From Pseudorhodoplanes sinuspersici (GTDB lineage Bacteria > Pseudomonadota > Alphaproteobacteria > Rhizobiales > Xanthobacteraceae), in the NCBI RefSeq assembly GCF_002119765.1, contig NZ_CP021112.1:4272501-4336500 (forward strand): DNA of 64,000 nucleotides, written 5' to 3'. Position 1 is the first letter of the stretch. Every line of letters begins with the position of its first letter. The notes below the pieces were generated by a model. The model was not told the origin of the DNA. It did no database searches and saw nothing but the letters and a program-made list of their open reading frames with translations. Below, one piece after another: positions 25,253-33,904 of the stretch. The position numbers were made by a program, and so were the translations under genes.

Positions 25253-26425
25253 ATGGCCGTAGAAGCCACGCAGCCGATCGGTACCAGAGCAACCCACTCG
25301 GCGACAGCAGCGATACGGCAGGCCTCGCAGGTCACGGGCGCAAGGTTCAGCTATCTCCTCGCCACCGCCAAAGTCGAATCCAACCTCAATCCCAATGCCG
25401 CGGCGAAGACCTCGTCCGCCGGTGGCCTGTTCCAGTTCATCGATCGCACCTGGCTCGGCACCTTGAAAGAGGCGGGGCCTTATCTCGGCTACGACCGATA
25501 TGCCGACGCGATCACCCGCACCGACGACGGCCGTTACATCGTCAACGATCCGTCGATGCGCCGCGAGATTATGGCGCTGCGGCAGGATCCCACCGCCAAT
25601 GCGCTGATGGCCGGCGTCTTCACCAACAGCAACGCCAAGCAGCTCACCAACAATCTCGGCCGCGCACCGACCGACGGCGAATTGTATGTCGCGCATTTCA
25701 TGGGTGCGACGGGAGCATCGCGCCTGATCGGCATGTCGGAGTCCAATCCCTCCGGCAAGGCGGCCGATGCATTTCCCGTTGCCGCGCGCGCCAACCGTTC
25801 GATCTTCTTCGATCAGAGCGGCCGGGCCCGCAGTTTTGCCGAAGTCGCCCGCAACCTGACCAACCGCTATGACGTCGCCCAGGCGCGCATGCGCGGGATC
25901 GATGCGGCCGATGCGACGACGGCGGCAACGCCATCGACCGCCTTCGTGCCGGAATCGCCGAATGTCGCGCGCGCCTATCAGGTGGCGGAAACCGCATCGC
26001 GCATTCCCGCCTTGCGCAACAATCCGCAGGCGATGGCGCACTATGTCACGCAGGCTGCCGCCGTGCAGAACCCGTTGCCCGGCGAGTCGATGTTCCACAA
26101 TCCATACCGCTCCGCCCAGCCACGGCAGGCGGTGTCGAGCACGGTCGCCAATCTGTGGACCAACCAGAACCGCACCAGCCAGCAGGAAATGGCGCGGCAG
26201 ATGGCGCTCGAGCTTGAGGGCAAGACACGGCCGCAAGCGCAGAGGCAGGCTAACTATTCGGTTCAAGCGCCACGCTATCAGACGCATCCGCAATATCCGG
26301 TTCAGCAGCCACAGACCGTCGCGCAGGCCGACACCCATGGCGCACCGAACAACGGGGCGCTCGGCCTGTTCCAGGATTCAGCGCCTGATGTCCGCTCGCT
26401 GTTCACGCACGGCGTGCGCGGTTAA
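25253..26425 (+). CDS. Lytic transglycosylase (SLT domain)
   Basis: The 390-residue protein has an SLT domain in residues about 20-170: ATAKVESNLNPNA carries the catalytic Glu42, SSAGGLFQFIDRTWL is the GLMQ-like motif, and VAHFMGATGA follows. It cuts glycan strands of peptidoglycan. There is no obvious N-terminal signal peptide, which suggests non-classical export. The C-terminal 130 residues are glutamine- and proline-rich, ending PDVRSLFTHGVRG. It precedes the DUF2336 gene in the same direction, and both have CtrA-like boxes upstream. Confidence 0.85.
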   Translation: MAVEATQPIGTRATHSATAAIRQASQVTGARFSYLLATAKVESNLNPNAAAKTSSAGGLFQFIDRTWLGTLKEAGPYLGYDRYADAITRTDDGRYIVNDPSMRREIMALRQDPTANALMAGVFTNSNAKQLTNNLGRAPTDGELYVAHFMGATGASRLIGMSESNPSGKAADAFPVAARANRSIFFDQSGRARSFAEVARNLTNRYDVAQARMRGIDAADATTAATPSTAFVPESPNVARAYQVAETASRIPALRNNPQAMAHYVTQAAAVQNPLPGESMFHNPYRSAQPRQAVSSTVANLWTNQNRTSQQEMARQMALELEGKTRPQAQRQANYSVQAPRYQTHPQYPVQQPQTVAQADTHGAPNNGALGLFQDSAPDVRSLFTHGVRG

Positions 26426-26454
26426 GACTTCGGCAACAATCGCAAAGATTTATG

Positions 26455-26470
26455 GTGAACCCTTTATTAA
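26455..26470 (-). promoter_or_regulatory. Possible CtrA-type box before the DUF2336 gene
   Basis: On the minus strand this reads TTAA, seven bases, TTCAC, one mismatch from consensus. It lies 67 bases upstream of the DUF2336 start at 26537. A ccctttattaaggg palindrome overlaps it. Confidence 0.3.
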
Positions 26471-26536
26471 GGGGGTATCTGCTAGCCTCACTGCAAGCCG
26501 GCGGGTGTGTCGTCGTCTTGTAGCGTTGAGCCAGAC

Positions 26537-28006
26537 ATGATTGTTCGACAGTTCCTTTTTTGGTTGCGTAGCGCGCCCGCCGGCGAGCGAGCCGAAGCGA
26601 CTGCCGCTCTGGCCCGTGCTTATCTTTATTCCGACTTGTCGAATGACGACCTCGCCGCCGCCGAAGGCGCGATGACCATGCTGCTCGACGATCCGTCGCC
26701 GCTGGTCCGTGCGGCCATGGCGGAAGTGCTGGCGGCCAGCGAATACGCGCCGGCATCGGTGATCTACGCTTTGGCGGCTGACCAGCCCGAGATTTCCATC
26801 GTCATCCTTGAACGTTCGCCGCTGTTGCTCGATGCCGAACTCGTCGATGCCGTGGCGGCGTATGGCACGATGGCGCAGAGCGCGGTTGCACGCAGAGCCA
26901 AACTGCCGCGCTCCGTCGCCGCGGCGATCGCCGAAGTCGGGACCGCGGAGGCCTGTCTCGAGCTTGTGGAAAATCCCGGTGCCGATATCGCGCCATTCTC
27001 GATGGAACGTCTTGTCGAACGGTTCGGGCATCTCGCGGCGATCCGCGAGGCCTTGCTGGCGCGAAGCGATCTTCCGGCCTCGATGCGTCAGGCTTTGGTC
27101 GCGACATTGTCGCGGACACTCGCCGAATTTGTCATCGCTCGCGACTGGCTGAACGCGGATCGCGCTCACCGTATCGCCAAGGAAGCCTGCGAAAAGGCCA
27201 CCGTCGCGCTTGCCGCATCGTCGTCAAAGGATGGAGTGCGGCCGCTGATCCGCCATCTGCGCGAAAGTGGGCAGCTGACCGCGGGGCTGATCCTGCGGGC
27301 GCTGCTGTCGGGCAACATGGCGATGTTCGAGGAGGCGCTGGCCGAACTGTCCGGCACGACAAGGACTCGCGTTTCGGCGTTGATCCAGGACCGGGGCGGG
27401 GCCGGCCTGCGCGCGCTCTACCACAAGGCGGGTCTGCCGGCTTTAGCCTATCCGGCTTTCCGCGAAGCGGTCGCGACCTTGAATGAGGACGGCTTCCTCG
27501 GTGATCCGTCCGGCGCGGCGCGTCTCAAGCGCCGGATGATCGAGCGTGTGCTGACGCGTTGCGCGGGCCTCGACAGCGACGATATCGAGCCGTTGATGAT
27601 GCTGCTGCGCCGCTTCGCCACCGAGGCCGCGCGGGAAGAGGCGCGGATGTTCTGCGACGATCTCGTGGACGGCATGATGTCTGGCGGTGACCAGTGGCAG
27701 GATGTCGGTGCGCCTCACGACAACGCCGATCATCACGACGCCGCCGGCAATGCTGTCCAGGACAATGCCGGCTATGATTATGCTGACTACGGCAGTGCTG
27801 AATATGCCGGCGCTGATCACGGAAACTGGAACGATCTCAGTCCCGATGCCGGCTTGCTCGCTGAAGTGAGTGCGAACGACAGCTATGCGAATGATAGCGA
27901 CGCTTATTACGATGATCCGTTGACTGGTGGAGTTGCGGACTACGAGAGTTTCGATGAGCTTGCGTCGCACTATTCCAACTATAACGACGAGCGCTTTGCG
28001 GCCTGA
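26537..28006 (+). CDS. DUF2336 domain protein with acidic disordered tail
   Basis: From ATG 26537 the product is 489 residues. Residues about 5-380 are helical, HEAT-like repeats of the DUF2336 type (LRSAPAGERAEATAALARAYL, VRAAMAEVLAASEYAP and following). From about residue 390 the chain becomes a low-complexity acidic tail rich in Asp, Asn, Ala and Tyr (for example YDYADYGSAEYAG). Alphaproteobacterial DUF2336 proteins are of unknown function. The response regulator-Hpt operon downstream on the other strand suggests a place in signalling or the cell cycle, which is inference. Confidence 0.8.
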   Translation: MIVRQFLFWLRSAPAGERAEATAALARAYLYSDLSNDDLAAAEGAMTMLLDDPSPLVRAAMAEVLAASEYAPASVIYALAADQPEISIVILERSPLLLDAELVDAVAAYGTMAQSAVARRAKLPRSVAAAIAEVGTAEACLELVENPGADIAPFSMERLVERFGHLAAIREALLARSDLPASMRQALVATLSRTLAEFVIARDWLNADRAHRIAKEACEKATVALAASSSKDGVRPLIRHLRESGQLTAGLILRALLSGNMAMFEEALAELSGTTRTRVSALIQDRGGAGLRALYHKAGLPALAYPAFREAVATLNEDGFLGDPSGAARLKRRMIERVLTRCAGLDSDDIEPLMMLLRRFATEAAREEARMFCDDLVDGMMSGGDQWQDVGAPHDNADHHDAAGNAVQDNAGYDYADYGSAEYAGADHGNWNDLSPDAGLLAEVSANDSYANDSDAYYDDPLTGGVADYESFDELASHYSNYNDERFAA

Positions 28007-28012
28007 CAGGGG

Positions 28013-28246
28013 CTAGCGCCGGCTGCGCTTTCGTCTCTCGGCAGGGCGGGGCTTGGCCGCGGCTTTTTCGTCATCGCGGCTGCTGTGGGTCAATGCGGCG
28101 CGCAGATCGGTAAACTTGCCATGCTTGCGCAGCACATCGCGCACTGCTTCATCGACCAGTTCCTGTAACGTCGAGGAGCGATCCTCCGCTAGCTCCTGCA
28201 GCGCGCGCAGATCTTCGGTGTGGAAGTCGATCAGCTTGCGGGGCAT
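28013..28246 (-). CDS. Small ribbon-helix-helix-like protein
   Basis: The 77-residue protein begins MPRKLIDFHTEDLRALQ with a strand-helix-helix pattern typical of Arc/MetJ-type DNA-binding proteins. It ends with a basic lysine- and arginine-rich tail. It may be an antitoxin-like or transcriptional regulator; no toxin partner is seen. It is the last of four co-directional genes: response regulator, Hpt, a 74-residue protein and this one. Confidence 0.6.
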   Translation of the reverse strand: MPRKLIDFHTEDLRALQELAEDRSSTLQELVDEAVRDVLRKHGKFTDLRAALTHSSRDDEKAAAKPRPAERRKRSRR

Positions 28247-28255
28247 GCGGCGTCG

Positions 28256-28480
28256 CTATTGCTGCTCCGTGCGTGGATGCCGGTCATGCAGGAAAACGGC
28301 GAGCTGTTCGCGCAGGGATTCGTCGCGCTCGGTGTGATGCCCGGCCACGACGGCATCCTCGAACAATCGCTGCTGTATATCCTGCGGCAGCTTGCCCCAG
28401 GCCTTGATCACGGCTTTGCCGAGCGCCACGGCGTAGCGTGTATCTGTTTCCGCGTAGCGTGTGTCTGTGTCGATCGTCAT
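28256..28480 (-). CDS. Small protein of unknown function
   Basis: The 74-residue product starts MTIDTDTRYAETDTRYAV, an exact short tandem duplication (TDTRYA twice), followed by helical segments WGKLPQDIQQRLFEDAVVAG and RDESLREQLAVFLHDRHP. No family is recognised. It is 9 bases upstream of the ribbon-helix-helix gene and 57 bases downstream of Hpt, in the same direction, so it is probably in the same transcript. Confidence 0.65.
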   Translation of the reverse strand: MTIDTDTRYAETDTRYAVALGKAVIKAWGKLPQDIQQRLFEDAVVAGHHTERDESLREQLAVFLHDRHPRTEQQ

Positions 28481-28537
28481 GGCTCACCCCGCTATTCGCC
28501 CGGTAACGCAAAAAGGGCGAGAGGAGTTCCGTAACGG

Positions 28538-29131
28538 TCAATCGCCGACGGCAGCGCGAGGCGCGTCGAACAGGCCATCGAGATAGCCGGGGCGGTGGCG
28601 GTTTTCCCGGATCAGGAAATCCTGCGCCACTTCGGTCAGCCGCATGGTCAGCGCCCCTGCGACCTGTTCGATATCCGGCCGGCCATATTCGCGAACGATC
28701 GCACGGACCGCATCGACGTGCTGATCGATCAGCAGCAGCGGAATGCGATCGTGTTTTGGCGAATGCTCCAGAAGCATGCAAAGGCTGTTGGCCACCGGCG
28801 TGGTGAGCGGATAGCCGAATGTCGCGGCGTCGCCTTTCAGGTCATGGGCGGAATGAAACAATTCGGCGGTGGTCGCTTTGTTGAAGCCGTGCTGCCTGAT
28901 GCTGGCGCGGGCCGCATCGAGACGGTCGCATTCCTTGACCATCCAATCGGCGAACTCGCTCGATAATTGCTCCATTGCCGCTTCAGCACGGGCGACGGGA
29001 TCGTCATCGGGCAGCGAAACCCGCGCAATCGCCTTCGCCAGCGTGTTGACCGGCTTGATGATCTCGTGATCGGCAAAGGTGAGAACGCCAGGACGGTCAT
29101 TGTAATGACGATCATTGTTATCGTTTGTCAT
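28538..29131 (-). CDS. Histidine phosphotransfer (Hpt) domain protein
   Basis: From ATG 29131 the product is 197 residues; an upstream in-frame start at 29245 is unlikely as it would overlap the response regulator. The Hpt site is LFHSAHDLKGDAATFGYP with His96. Hpt proteins relay phosphate between a hybrid kinase and a response regulator. The response regulator gene ends 10 bases upstream, so the two are translationally linked and probably partners. The hybrid histidine kinase at 8893 is one candidate donor, though unlinked. Confidence 0.88.
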   Translation of the reverse strand: MTNDNNDRHYNDRPGVLTFADHEIIKPVNTLAKAIARVSLPDDDPVARAEAAMEQLSSEFADWMVKECDRLDAARASIRQHGFNKATTAELFHSAHDLKGDAATFGYPLTTPVANSLCMLLEHSPKHDRIPLLLIDQHVDAVRAIVREYGRPDIEQVAGALTMRLTEVAQDFLIRENRHRPGYLDGLFDAPRAAVGD

Positions 29132-29141
29132 GACGGCCCCA

Positions 29142-29690
29142 TCAGCTCGATATATTCGCTTTGTCGTAAAGCGAATGCTGCTCGATGATGTCTGCCTTTT
29201 CTCCCTTGCGGCGTTCCGGTCCGGTATAGTTCGAGACGACACCACGCCGGCGATCGGGGCCGAAATAGGTCTTGGTCCGCACGAATGGCCGCGGGTTGAT
29301 CACCACATTGAGAATGCGCTCATAGAGCGCCTTGGCCGATAGCGGCTTGGCCAGGAATTCGGTGACGCCGGCGTCGCGCGCCGCCATCACATGTTTCTTT
29401 TCCGAATGTCCCGTCACCATGATGATCGGCACGAACGGGTTGGCGTTTGCACCCGGCTGGCGGATCATCCGTGTCAGTTCCAGCCCGTCGAAGATCGGCA
29501 TGGCCCAGTCGGTGATGACGATATCGGGGACGTGCTGCATGAAGGCTTCGAGGCCTGCGGCGCCGTCTTCCGCTTCAATGACCTCGCGCGCGCCGAAACT
29601 GTGCAACAGGGTGCGCAAAATGCGCCGCATATGTGCATTGTCGTCGATGATGACGAAACGCAGGCGATTGAAGTCGATGCGGGCAGCCAT
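29142..29690 (-). CDS. CheY-like response regulator with C-terminal extension
   Basis: The 182-residue protein has a receiver domain (1-130) with the Asp16/Asp17 acidic pair, phospho-acceptor Asp61 (VITDWAMPIFDGLEL) and a C-terminal lysine in EFLAKPLS. After it comes a 50-residue basic extension with GPDRRRG and GPERRKG motifs and no DNA-binding domain. It is first in the operon with the Hpt protein. The absence of an output domain suggests it works by protein contact. Confidence 0.9.
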   Translation of the reverse strand: MAARIDFNRLRFVIIDDNAHMRRILRTLLHSFGAREVIEAEDGAAGLEAFMQHVPDIVITDWAMPIFDGLELTRMIRQPGANANPFVPIIMVTGHSEKKHVMAARDAGVTEFLAKPLSAKALYERILNVVINPRPFVRTKTYFGPDRRRGVVSNYTGPERRKGEKADIIEQHSLYDKANISS

Positions 29691-29781
29691 AGCGAAGCGA
29701 GGACGAAAGTCGCGGGAAAGCCAAGCTACGGTTGCCGCATTAACGAAGCCCTAACCATACCAGGGCGCGACGGCCAGTGCG

Positions 29782-30561
29782 CTAATAACCAAATTGCTCG
29801 CGCAGAATCCGCTCGTCGAGGCTGTGGCCCGGATCGAACAGCATGTGCATCGAGATGGCATGATCCATGGAGATTTCGACCCGCACGACATCGCGCATTT
29901 CGGCATGGTCGGCCACCGCGGCCACCGGACGTTTGACCGGATCCAGCACGTCGACCGCGACGCGTGCCGTATCCGGAAGCAGCGCGCCATGCCAGCGGCG
30001 CGGGCGGAACGGGCTGATCGGGGTGAGGGCGAGGAGCGGGGCCTTGATCGGGATGATCGGCCCTTGCACCGACAGGTTATAGGCGGTGGAGCCGGCCGGA
30101 GTGGCGACCATGACGCCGTCGGCGACTAGCTCCGGCAGCCGCTCCTTGCCGTCGATCAGGATCCGCAGCCGCGCCGCCTGGTAGGTCTGCCGGAAGATCG
30201 AGACTTCGTTGATGGCATAATGCTCGACGCTTGCGCCGTCGTTGTCGCGTGCGAGCATGACGAGCGGGTGAATGACCGTCGGCTCGGCCGCGGCGAGGCG
30301 TTCGGGCAGGCCGTCCAGCTGGAATTCGTTCATCAGGAAGCCGACGGTGCCGCGATGCATGCCATAGATCGGCTTGCCGCTGCGCATCAGGCTGCGTAGC
30401 GTCTGCAGCATGAGGCCGTCGCCGCCCAGTGCGACGATGACATCGGCTTGCGCCGGCTCGCAATTGCCGTAGCGATTGACGAGATGCGCGTGCGCCTCGA
30501 CCGCCTCCGGGCTCTGGCTCGCCACGAAGGCGATCTTGTCGTACCGGCGGGCCGGGCTCAT
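29782..30561 (-). CDS. nadK: NAD kinase
   Basis: From ATG 30561 the product is 259 residues. It has the GGDG motif ([13 protein letters not shown]) and a [11 protein letters not shown] segment, both diagnostic of NAD kinase, which makes NADP from NAD and ATP. Upstream in-frame starts to 30864 are not used because the added residues are unlike the family. It reads toward the response regulator gene with a 91-base gap. The cutA gene starts 73 bases away on the other strand. Confidence 0.95.
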   Translation of the reverse strand: MSPARRYDKIAFVASQSPEAVEAHAHLVNRYGNCEPAQADVIVALGGDGLMLQTLRSLMRSGKPIYGMHRGTVGFLMNEFQLDGLPERLAAAEPTVIHPLVMLARDNDGASVEHYAINEVSIFRQTYQAARLRILIDGKERLPELVADGVMVATPAGSTAYNLSVQGPIIPIKAPLLALTPISPFRPRRWHGALLPDTARVAVDVLDPVKRPVAAVADHAEMRDVVRVEISMDHAISMHMLFDPGHSLDERILREQFGY

Positions 30562-30633
30562 CGGTCGCCCCTCGCACTTCCTGTCGCAATTGCTATAACG
30601 CGGTCCGCTGAAAGTTAAGGCAAGAGGTGTCAG

Positions 30634-30966
30634 ATGGAACGCGTGGTGCTCGTCTATACGACTTATCCGTCGCTTGTCGAGGCGGAGAAAGCCGGGCGGG
30701 ATGTGGTCGAGCAGCGGCTGGCGGCTTGCGTCAATATCCTGCCGGGCATGGTGTCGCATTACTGGTGGGAGGGGAAAATCGAGCGGGGGCAGGAGGCGGT
30801 GATGATCGTCAAGACGAGAGCTTCGTTTTCCGACCGTGTCCGCAGGGCGCTGAAGGCCTCGCACCCCAACAAGACGCCGGCCATCATGGTGATCCCGACC
30901 GAAATGGTCGAGGACACGTATCTGCGCTGGATCATGCAGGAGACCGATCGCGCCGCGCTGGCGTGA
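30634..30966 (+). CDS. cutA: Divalent cation tolerance protein CutA
   Basis: The 110-residue product matches CutA1: a [19 protein letters not shown]-terminus, [11 protein letters not shown], a [21 protein letters not shown] core and [17 protein letters not shown]. CutA trimers are linked to copper and other metal tolerance, although the exact role is unclear. The aggcaagaggtg segment before the start is a usable ribosome site. It is divergent from NAD kinase. Confidence 0.95.
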   Translation: MERVVLVYTTYPSLVEAEKAGRDVVEQRLAACVNILPGMVSHYWWEGKIERGQEAVMIVKTRASFSDRVRRALKASHPNKTPAIMVIPTEMVEDTYLRWIMQETDRAALA

Positions 30967-31009
30967 GTTAGCCGATGCCTGGTTTAACCACGCGGTGACA
31001 GCGAGCAGT

Positions 31010-31130
31010 CTGCACCCTCTCCCGTGTGGGGAGAGGGTTGGGTGAGCGGGATCAGCTATTCATCAGGACCCAAACCCCTCACCCGACCGAGCTGAGCTCG
31101 GCCGAACCTCTCCAAAACGGAGAGGCGGGG
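31010..31130. repeat. Dispersed GC-rich palindromic repeat
   Basis: The segment ccctctcccgtgtggggagagggttgggtgag is mirrored by the later ctcacccgaccgagc... and cctctccaaaacggagaggcgg. It has the layout of a common Rhizobiales intergenic repeat, related to that at 8404-8543. It separates cutA from the exported protein at 31133. Confidence 0.65.
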
Positions 31131-31132
31131 CA

Positions 31133-31390
31133 TCAACGCTGCTTACCCATGATGCAACCGTCGATGAACATCATGACGGCCATGTCCTGACCGTCATCGT
31201 CGCTGCTGGTGCCGCTCAGGCGGAAGCCTCGTGATGTCGCAAGATTCAGGCAGTCATTGAAGGTTTGACCGTGCTTTGCTTTCATTTCACTCATCATCTC
31301 ACTCACGCTGCGTCTCTGGGATTGCGCGAGAGCGCTGGTGGCGAAGCTAACCGTGGCGAGCGCGGTGATGGCAACAATCAAAGTTCGCAT
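31133..31390 (-). CDS. Small exported protein, function unknown
   Basis: From ATG 31390, with AGGAG 6 bases upstream, the product is 85 residues with a signal peptide (MRTLIVAITALATVSFATSALAQ). The mature part of about 60 residues has EMMSEMKAKHGQTFNDCLNLATSRGFRL and two cysteines (in DCLNL and DGCIMG). No family is recognised. An upstream in-frame start at 31453 would destroy the signal peptide. Confidence 0.65.
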   Translation of the reverse strand: MRTLIVAITALATVSFATSALAQSQRRSVSEMMSEMKAKHGQTFNDCLNLATSRGFRLSGTSSDDDGQDMAVMMFIDGCIMGKQR

Positions 31391-31792
31391 GAGTTGCTCC
31401 TTCTGCAAAAGCGGCCGTAGCGTGCTAGGGCGCGAGTGGGGAGATCGACGCAAGTCTTGATTTGAAAACAGGCTTGGTTTTTTTAAGTTTTTTGATCAGC
31501 GAAGTTCATCAACGGCGCTTCGGCTGATGCCGGTCACTTCCGCTGAGAATTTGGATGCAATCACGACGGACGTCGATGTCATCACGGCGATGTGCGCAGA
31601 CGACGTCGGATGGTTTATTCGCGATTACTGTTTCAAGGCGATTTTATCTTTCAATGGATCAAGATCGTTCTCGCCGACGTGAGTGATCGAAAAACACTTT
31701 TGTCGCACCAGCCCATTCCGCCCCATCCTTCGAGACGTTGCTTGGCAACGCTCCTCAGGATGAGGCCGATTGCAATCAGCAAGGTTGCAATC
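31391..31792. other. Intergenic region with one repeat copy
   Basis: No convincing gene is present. A dispersed repeat lies at about 31715-31765 (cattccgccccatccttcgag, cgttgcttggcaacgctcc, tcaggatgagg), a sequence typical of Bradyrhizobium-like genomes. The rest carries the promoter of the small exported protein. Confidence 0.5.
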
Positions 31793-33613
31793 TCAATACA
31801 CATGCAGCGGCAATAATCCGCCGGGCCCGATGATGAGGCCCCAGGCCTCGTCGGCGCCGACCGTGATCGTTTCGCGTTCCGACCTGCCGCCGATCTTGAG
31901 CGAAACCTGATACTGGCCGGGCGCGAGATCGAGCATCGGCCCGTCCGGATTCTTCGCGCCAGCGCCGGGCTTCACCCGGAAGGTCTGCTTGTTGATCGTG
32001 ACGACCGCTTCGCTGTCGCCCGGATTGCCGATCAGCACCTTGGCCTGGCCCGGCTTCGGCAACACGCCCGCCTTCTGCGCAACCTCCGGCTTGCGCAAGG
32101 CGAGCCGTACTTGCGTATCGTTGCCCTTGCGTTCGAGCGTGAGCACGGCCGGTCCCTCCGGCGCCGTGAAAGCGGCTTGCGAACGCACTTCGCTGACCGA
32201 CGCGCCCTGAGCTTCGCTCCAGCCGCGCGCGGTCAGTTCGCGCCGATAGAAGGCAAGCATGGTCGCGACATCCATTGGCACGGTGGCGTTGAGCACGACA
32301 CGGTATTGCGTACGCTCGCTGCCGCTCGCTGTGCGGCGTTTCGGGACGGGATGGCCGGCGACATCCTCGGCCGTCAGATCGTCGTCGTTGAATTGTTGCG
32401 TTACTTTCGCTGCGGCGGCTGTTTTGCCCGGTGGCTGTGCCGCCGCGGTGACGAGGCCCGAGCCCGAGGCGCGCACCCGCACGCCCTGACCGAACTGCAT
32501 GATGGTGAAGGAGAGCTTCTGGCCGCCCTTGGTGAAGTCTAACACCACCATATTGTCGCGGTCGATGGTCGGCTTGCGCGTGCTCCAGCCCGCGTTCGTC
32601 ATCTCGGCTTTGTAGAAGGCGGCGAGCGAACGCACGTTCGGGCCGCCCATGAATTCCAGTTCGCCCTTGTCGCCATTGAATGCGACGTCATCGGCGCTCT
32701 CCGGTACCGGCACCGGTGCGGCATTGTCGCTCTTTGCCCGCAAGACTGTGACCGGCGCGTCGCTCTTGGCGGCGGGCGCTGCGGGGGCGCGCAGCGACTG
32801 CTGCACGTCGCGCAGCACATTGTCGATCTGCGCGTTGATCTGTGCATCGATGGCCGCGCTTGCGCGTTCATGTTGTTCGCGCGCGGCGGCCTTCGCCCGT
32901 GCTTGCTCCGGAGTTTCGGCCGGCGGCGTCTGCCGCTGTTCGGCGGTGAGCACGCGAGCGGTGGTCGGCGTGATGTCGATGCGTGTGCGGCCTTCGTCGT
33001 TGCGTGTCAGCGAGAGCACGAGGATCTTCTGGTTGTCGCGGGTAAAGAAGGTGAGCGCGCCTTTCTCCGACACCTGTTCGGGCTTTCCCGCCCAGGGCTG
33101 ATAACCGAGTGCGGCCATGTCCTTGCGGAAGAAATCGAGCAGCGCCGCGACCGTCTCCCCCGACACGGCGCGCAGATGCGGGCGCTCGGGCGCGAAGCCG
33201 ATCTCGGTCGCGTCCTTCGGGAAGGGCAGGTCGTTGGCGAGCGCATTGGCGCTGTAGCTCACACTCGTCGCGTTGCCCTGCGCAGGGGCCGCAGTGACGA
33301 AGGCGACGATCGCCTGCGCTCCCTTCTTGAAGGTCATGATCCGTTGCGGCGCGTCCGGCGCGCTCTGCGAGAACGGATCGCCATAGGTCTGCCAGCCTGC
33401 GGCGGCGAGCGCCCTGACAACGGCTTCGGCCGCCTGCGCGACACTGCCCGAGGTCGTGTAGATGGTCGAGGCCGGGCCGGCATAGGTCAGCTTGGCTCCG
33501 GCGACGCGCGGCAGCGTCGCGGTGTCGAGACCTTGCGCCAAAGCGGGAGTCAGGCCTGCAAGGCTGCCGAGAACGATGACGGAAAAGAAGGTGCGGCGCG
33601 CCGCGCGGATCAT
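31793..33613 (-). CDS. Exported repeat protein, four-fold repeat of a two-helix/strand unit
   Basis: From ATG 33613 the product is 606 residues with a signal peptide (ends about residue 26). It holds four copies of a unit of about 80 residues: a short strand, then a helix ending in A(x)3(x)GW. The marks are ALAAAGWQTYG (residue 72), KDMAALGYQPW (172), KAEMTNAGWSTR (342) and RRELTARGWSEA (about 467). A coiled linker at 235-275 (QARAKAAAREQHERASAAIDAQINAQ) lies between units 2 and 3, and a PEGA-like C-terminus (about 530-606) ends in PLHVY. It is periplasmic with unknown function. Monocistronic. Confidence 0.6.
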   Translation of the reverse strand: MIRAARRTFFSVIVLGSLAGLTPALAQGLDTATLPRVAGAKLTYAGPASTIYTTSGSVAQAAEAVVRALAAAGWQTYGDPFSQSAPDAPQRIMTFKKGAQAIVAFVTAAPAQGNATSVSYSANALANDLPFPKDATEIGFAPERPHLRAVSGETVAALLDFFRKDMAALGYQPWAGKPEQVSEKGALTFFTRDNQKILVLSLTRNDEGRTRIDITPTTARVLTAEQRQTPPAETPEQARAKAAAREQHERASAAIDAQINAQIDNVLRDVQQSLRAPAAPAAKSDAPVTVLRAKSDNAAPVPVPESADDVAFNGDKGELEFMGGPNVRSLAAFYKAEMTNAGWSTRKPTIDRDNMVVLDFTKGGQKLSFTIMQFGQGVRVRASGSGLVTAAAQPPGKTAAAAKVTQQFNDDDLTAEDVAGHPVPKRRTASGSERTQYRVVLNATVPMDVATMLAFYRRELTARGWSEAQGASVSEVRSQAAFTAPEGPAVLTLERKGNDTQVRLALRKPEVAQKAGVLPKPGQAKVLIGNPGDSEAVVTINKQTFRVKPGAGAKNPDGPMLDLAPGQYQVSLKIGGRSERETITVGADEAWGLIIGPGGLLPLHVY

Positions 33614-33904
33614 GAGTTTGCCCCTGATGGAAATTTTTGGTGCGTTGGAAAAGCTTTGGAATACGTTCGTCGCGTGAGGGCGGGAAAGGTTCAATAGATG
33701 CAGGGAGGGTGGGACTGAAGCGTTTCAGCGCAAGACATAGCGGCCTTCATCGAATTGATGCAAATTCGATGGAGTCACAAAACGGTGAGATCGCTCAGCG
33801 TTGTAAGGCGGGTTAGCGCAGCGTAACCCGCCGTCGTTGCGTTTGCGATGGTGGGTTACGCGATCGGGCCACGCGTCGCGTGCCGTCGATGGCGAAGGCA
33901 TTGG

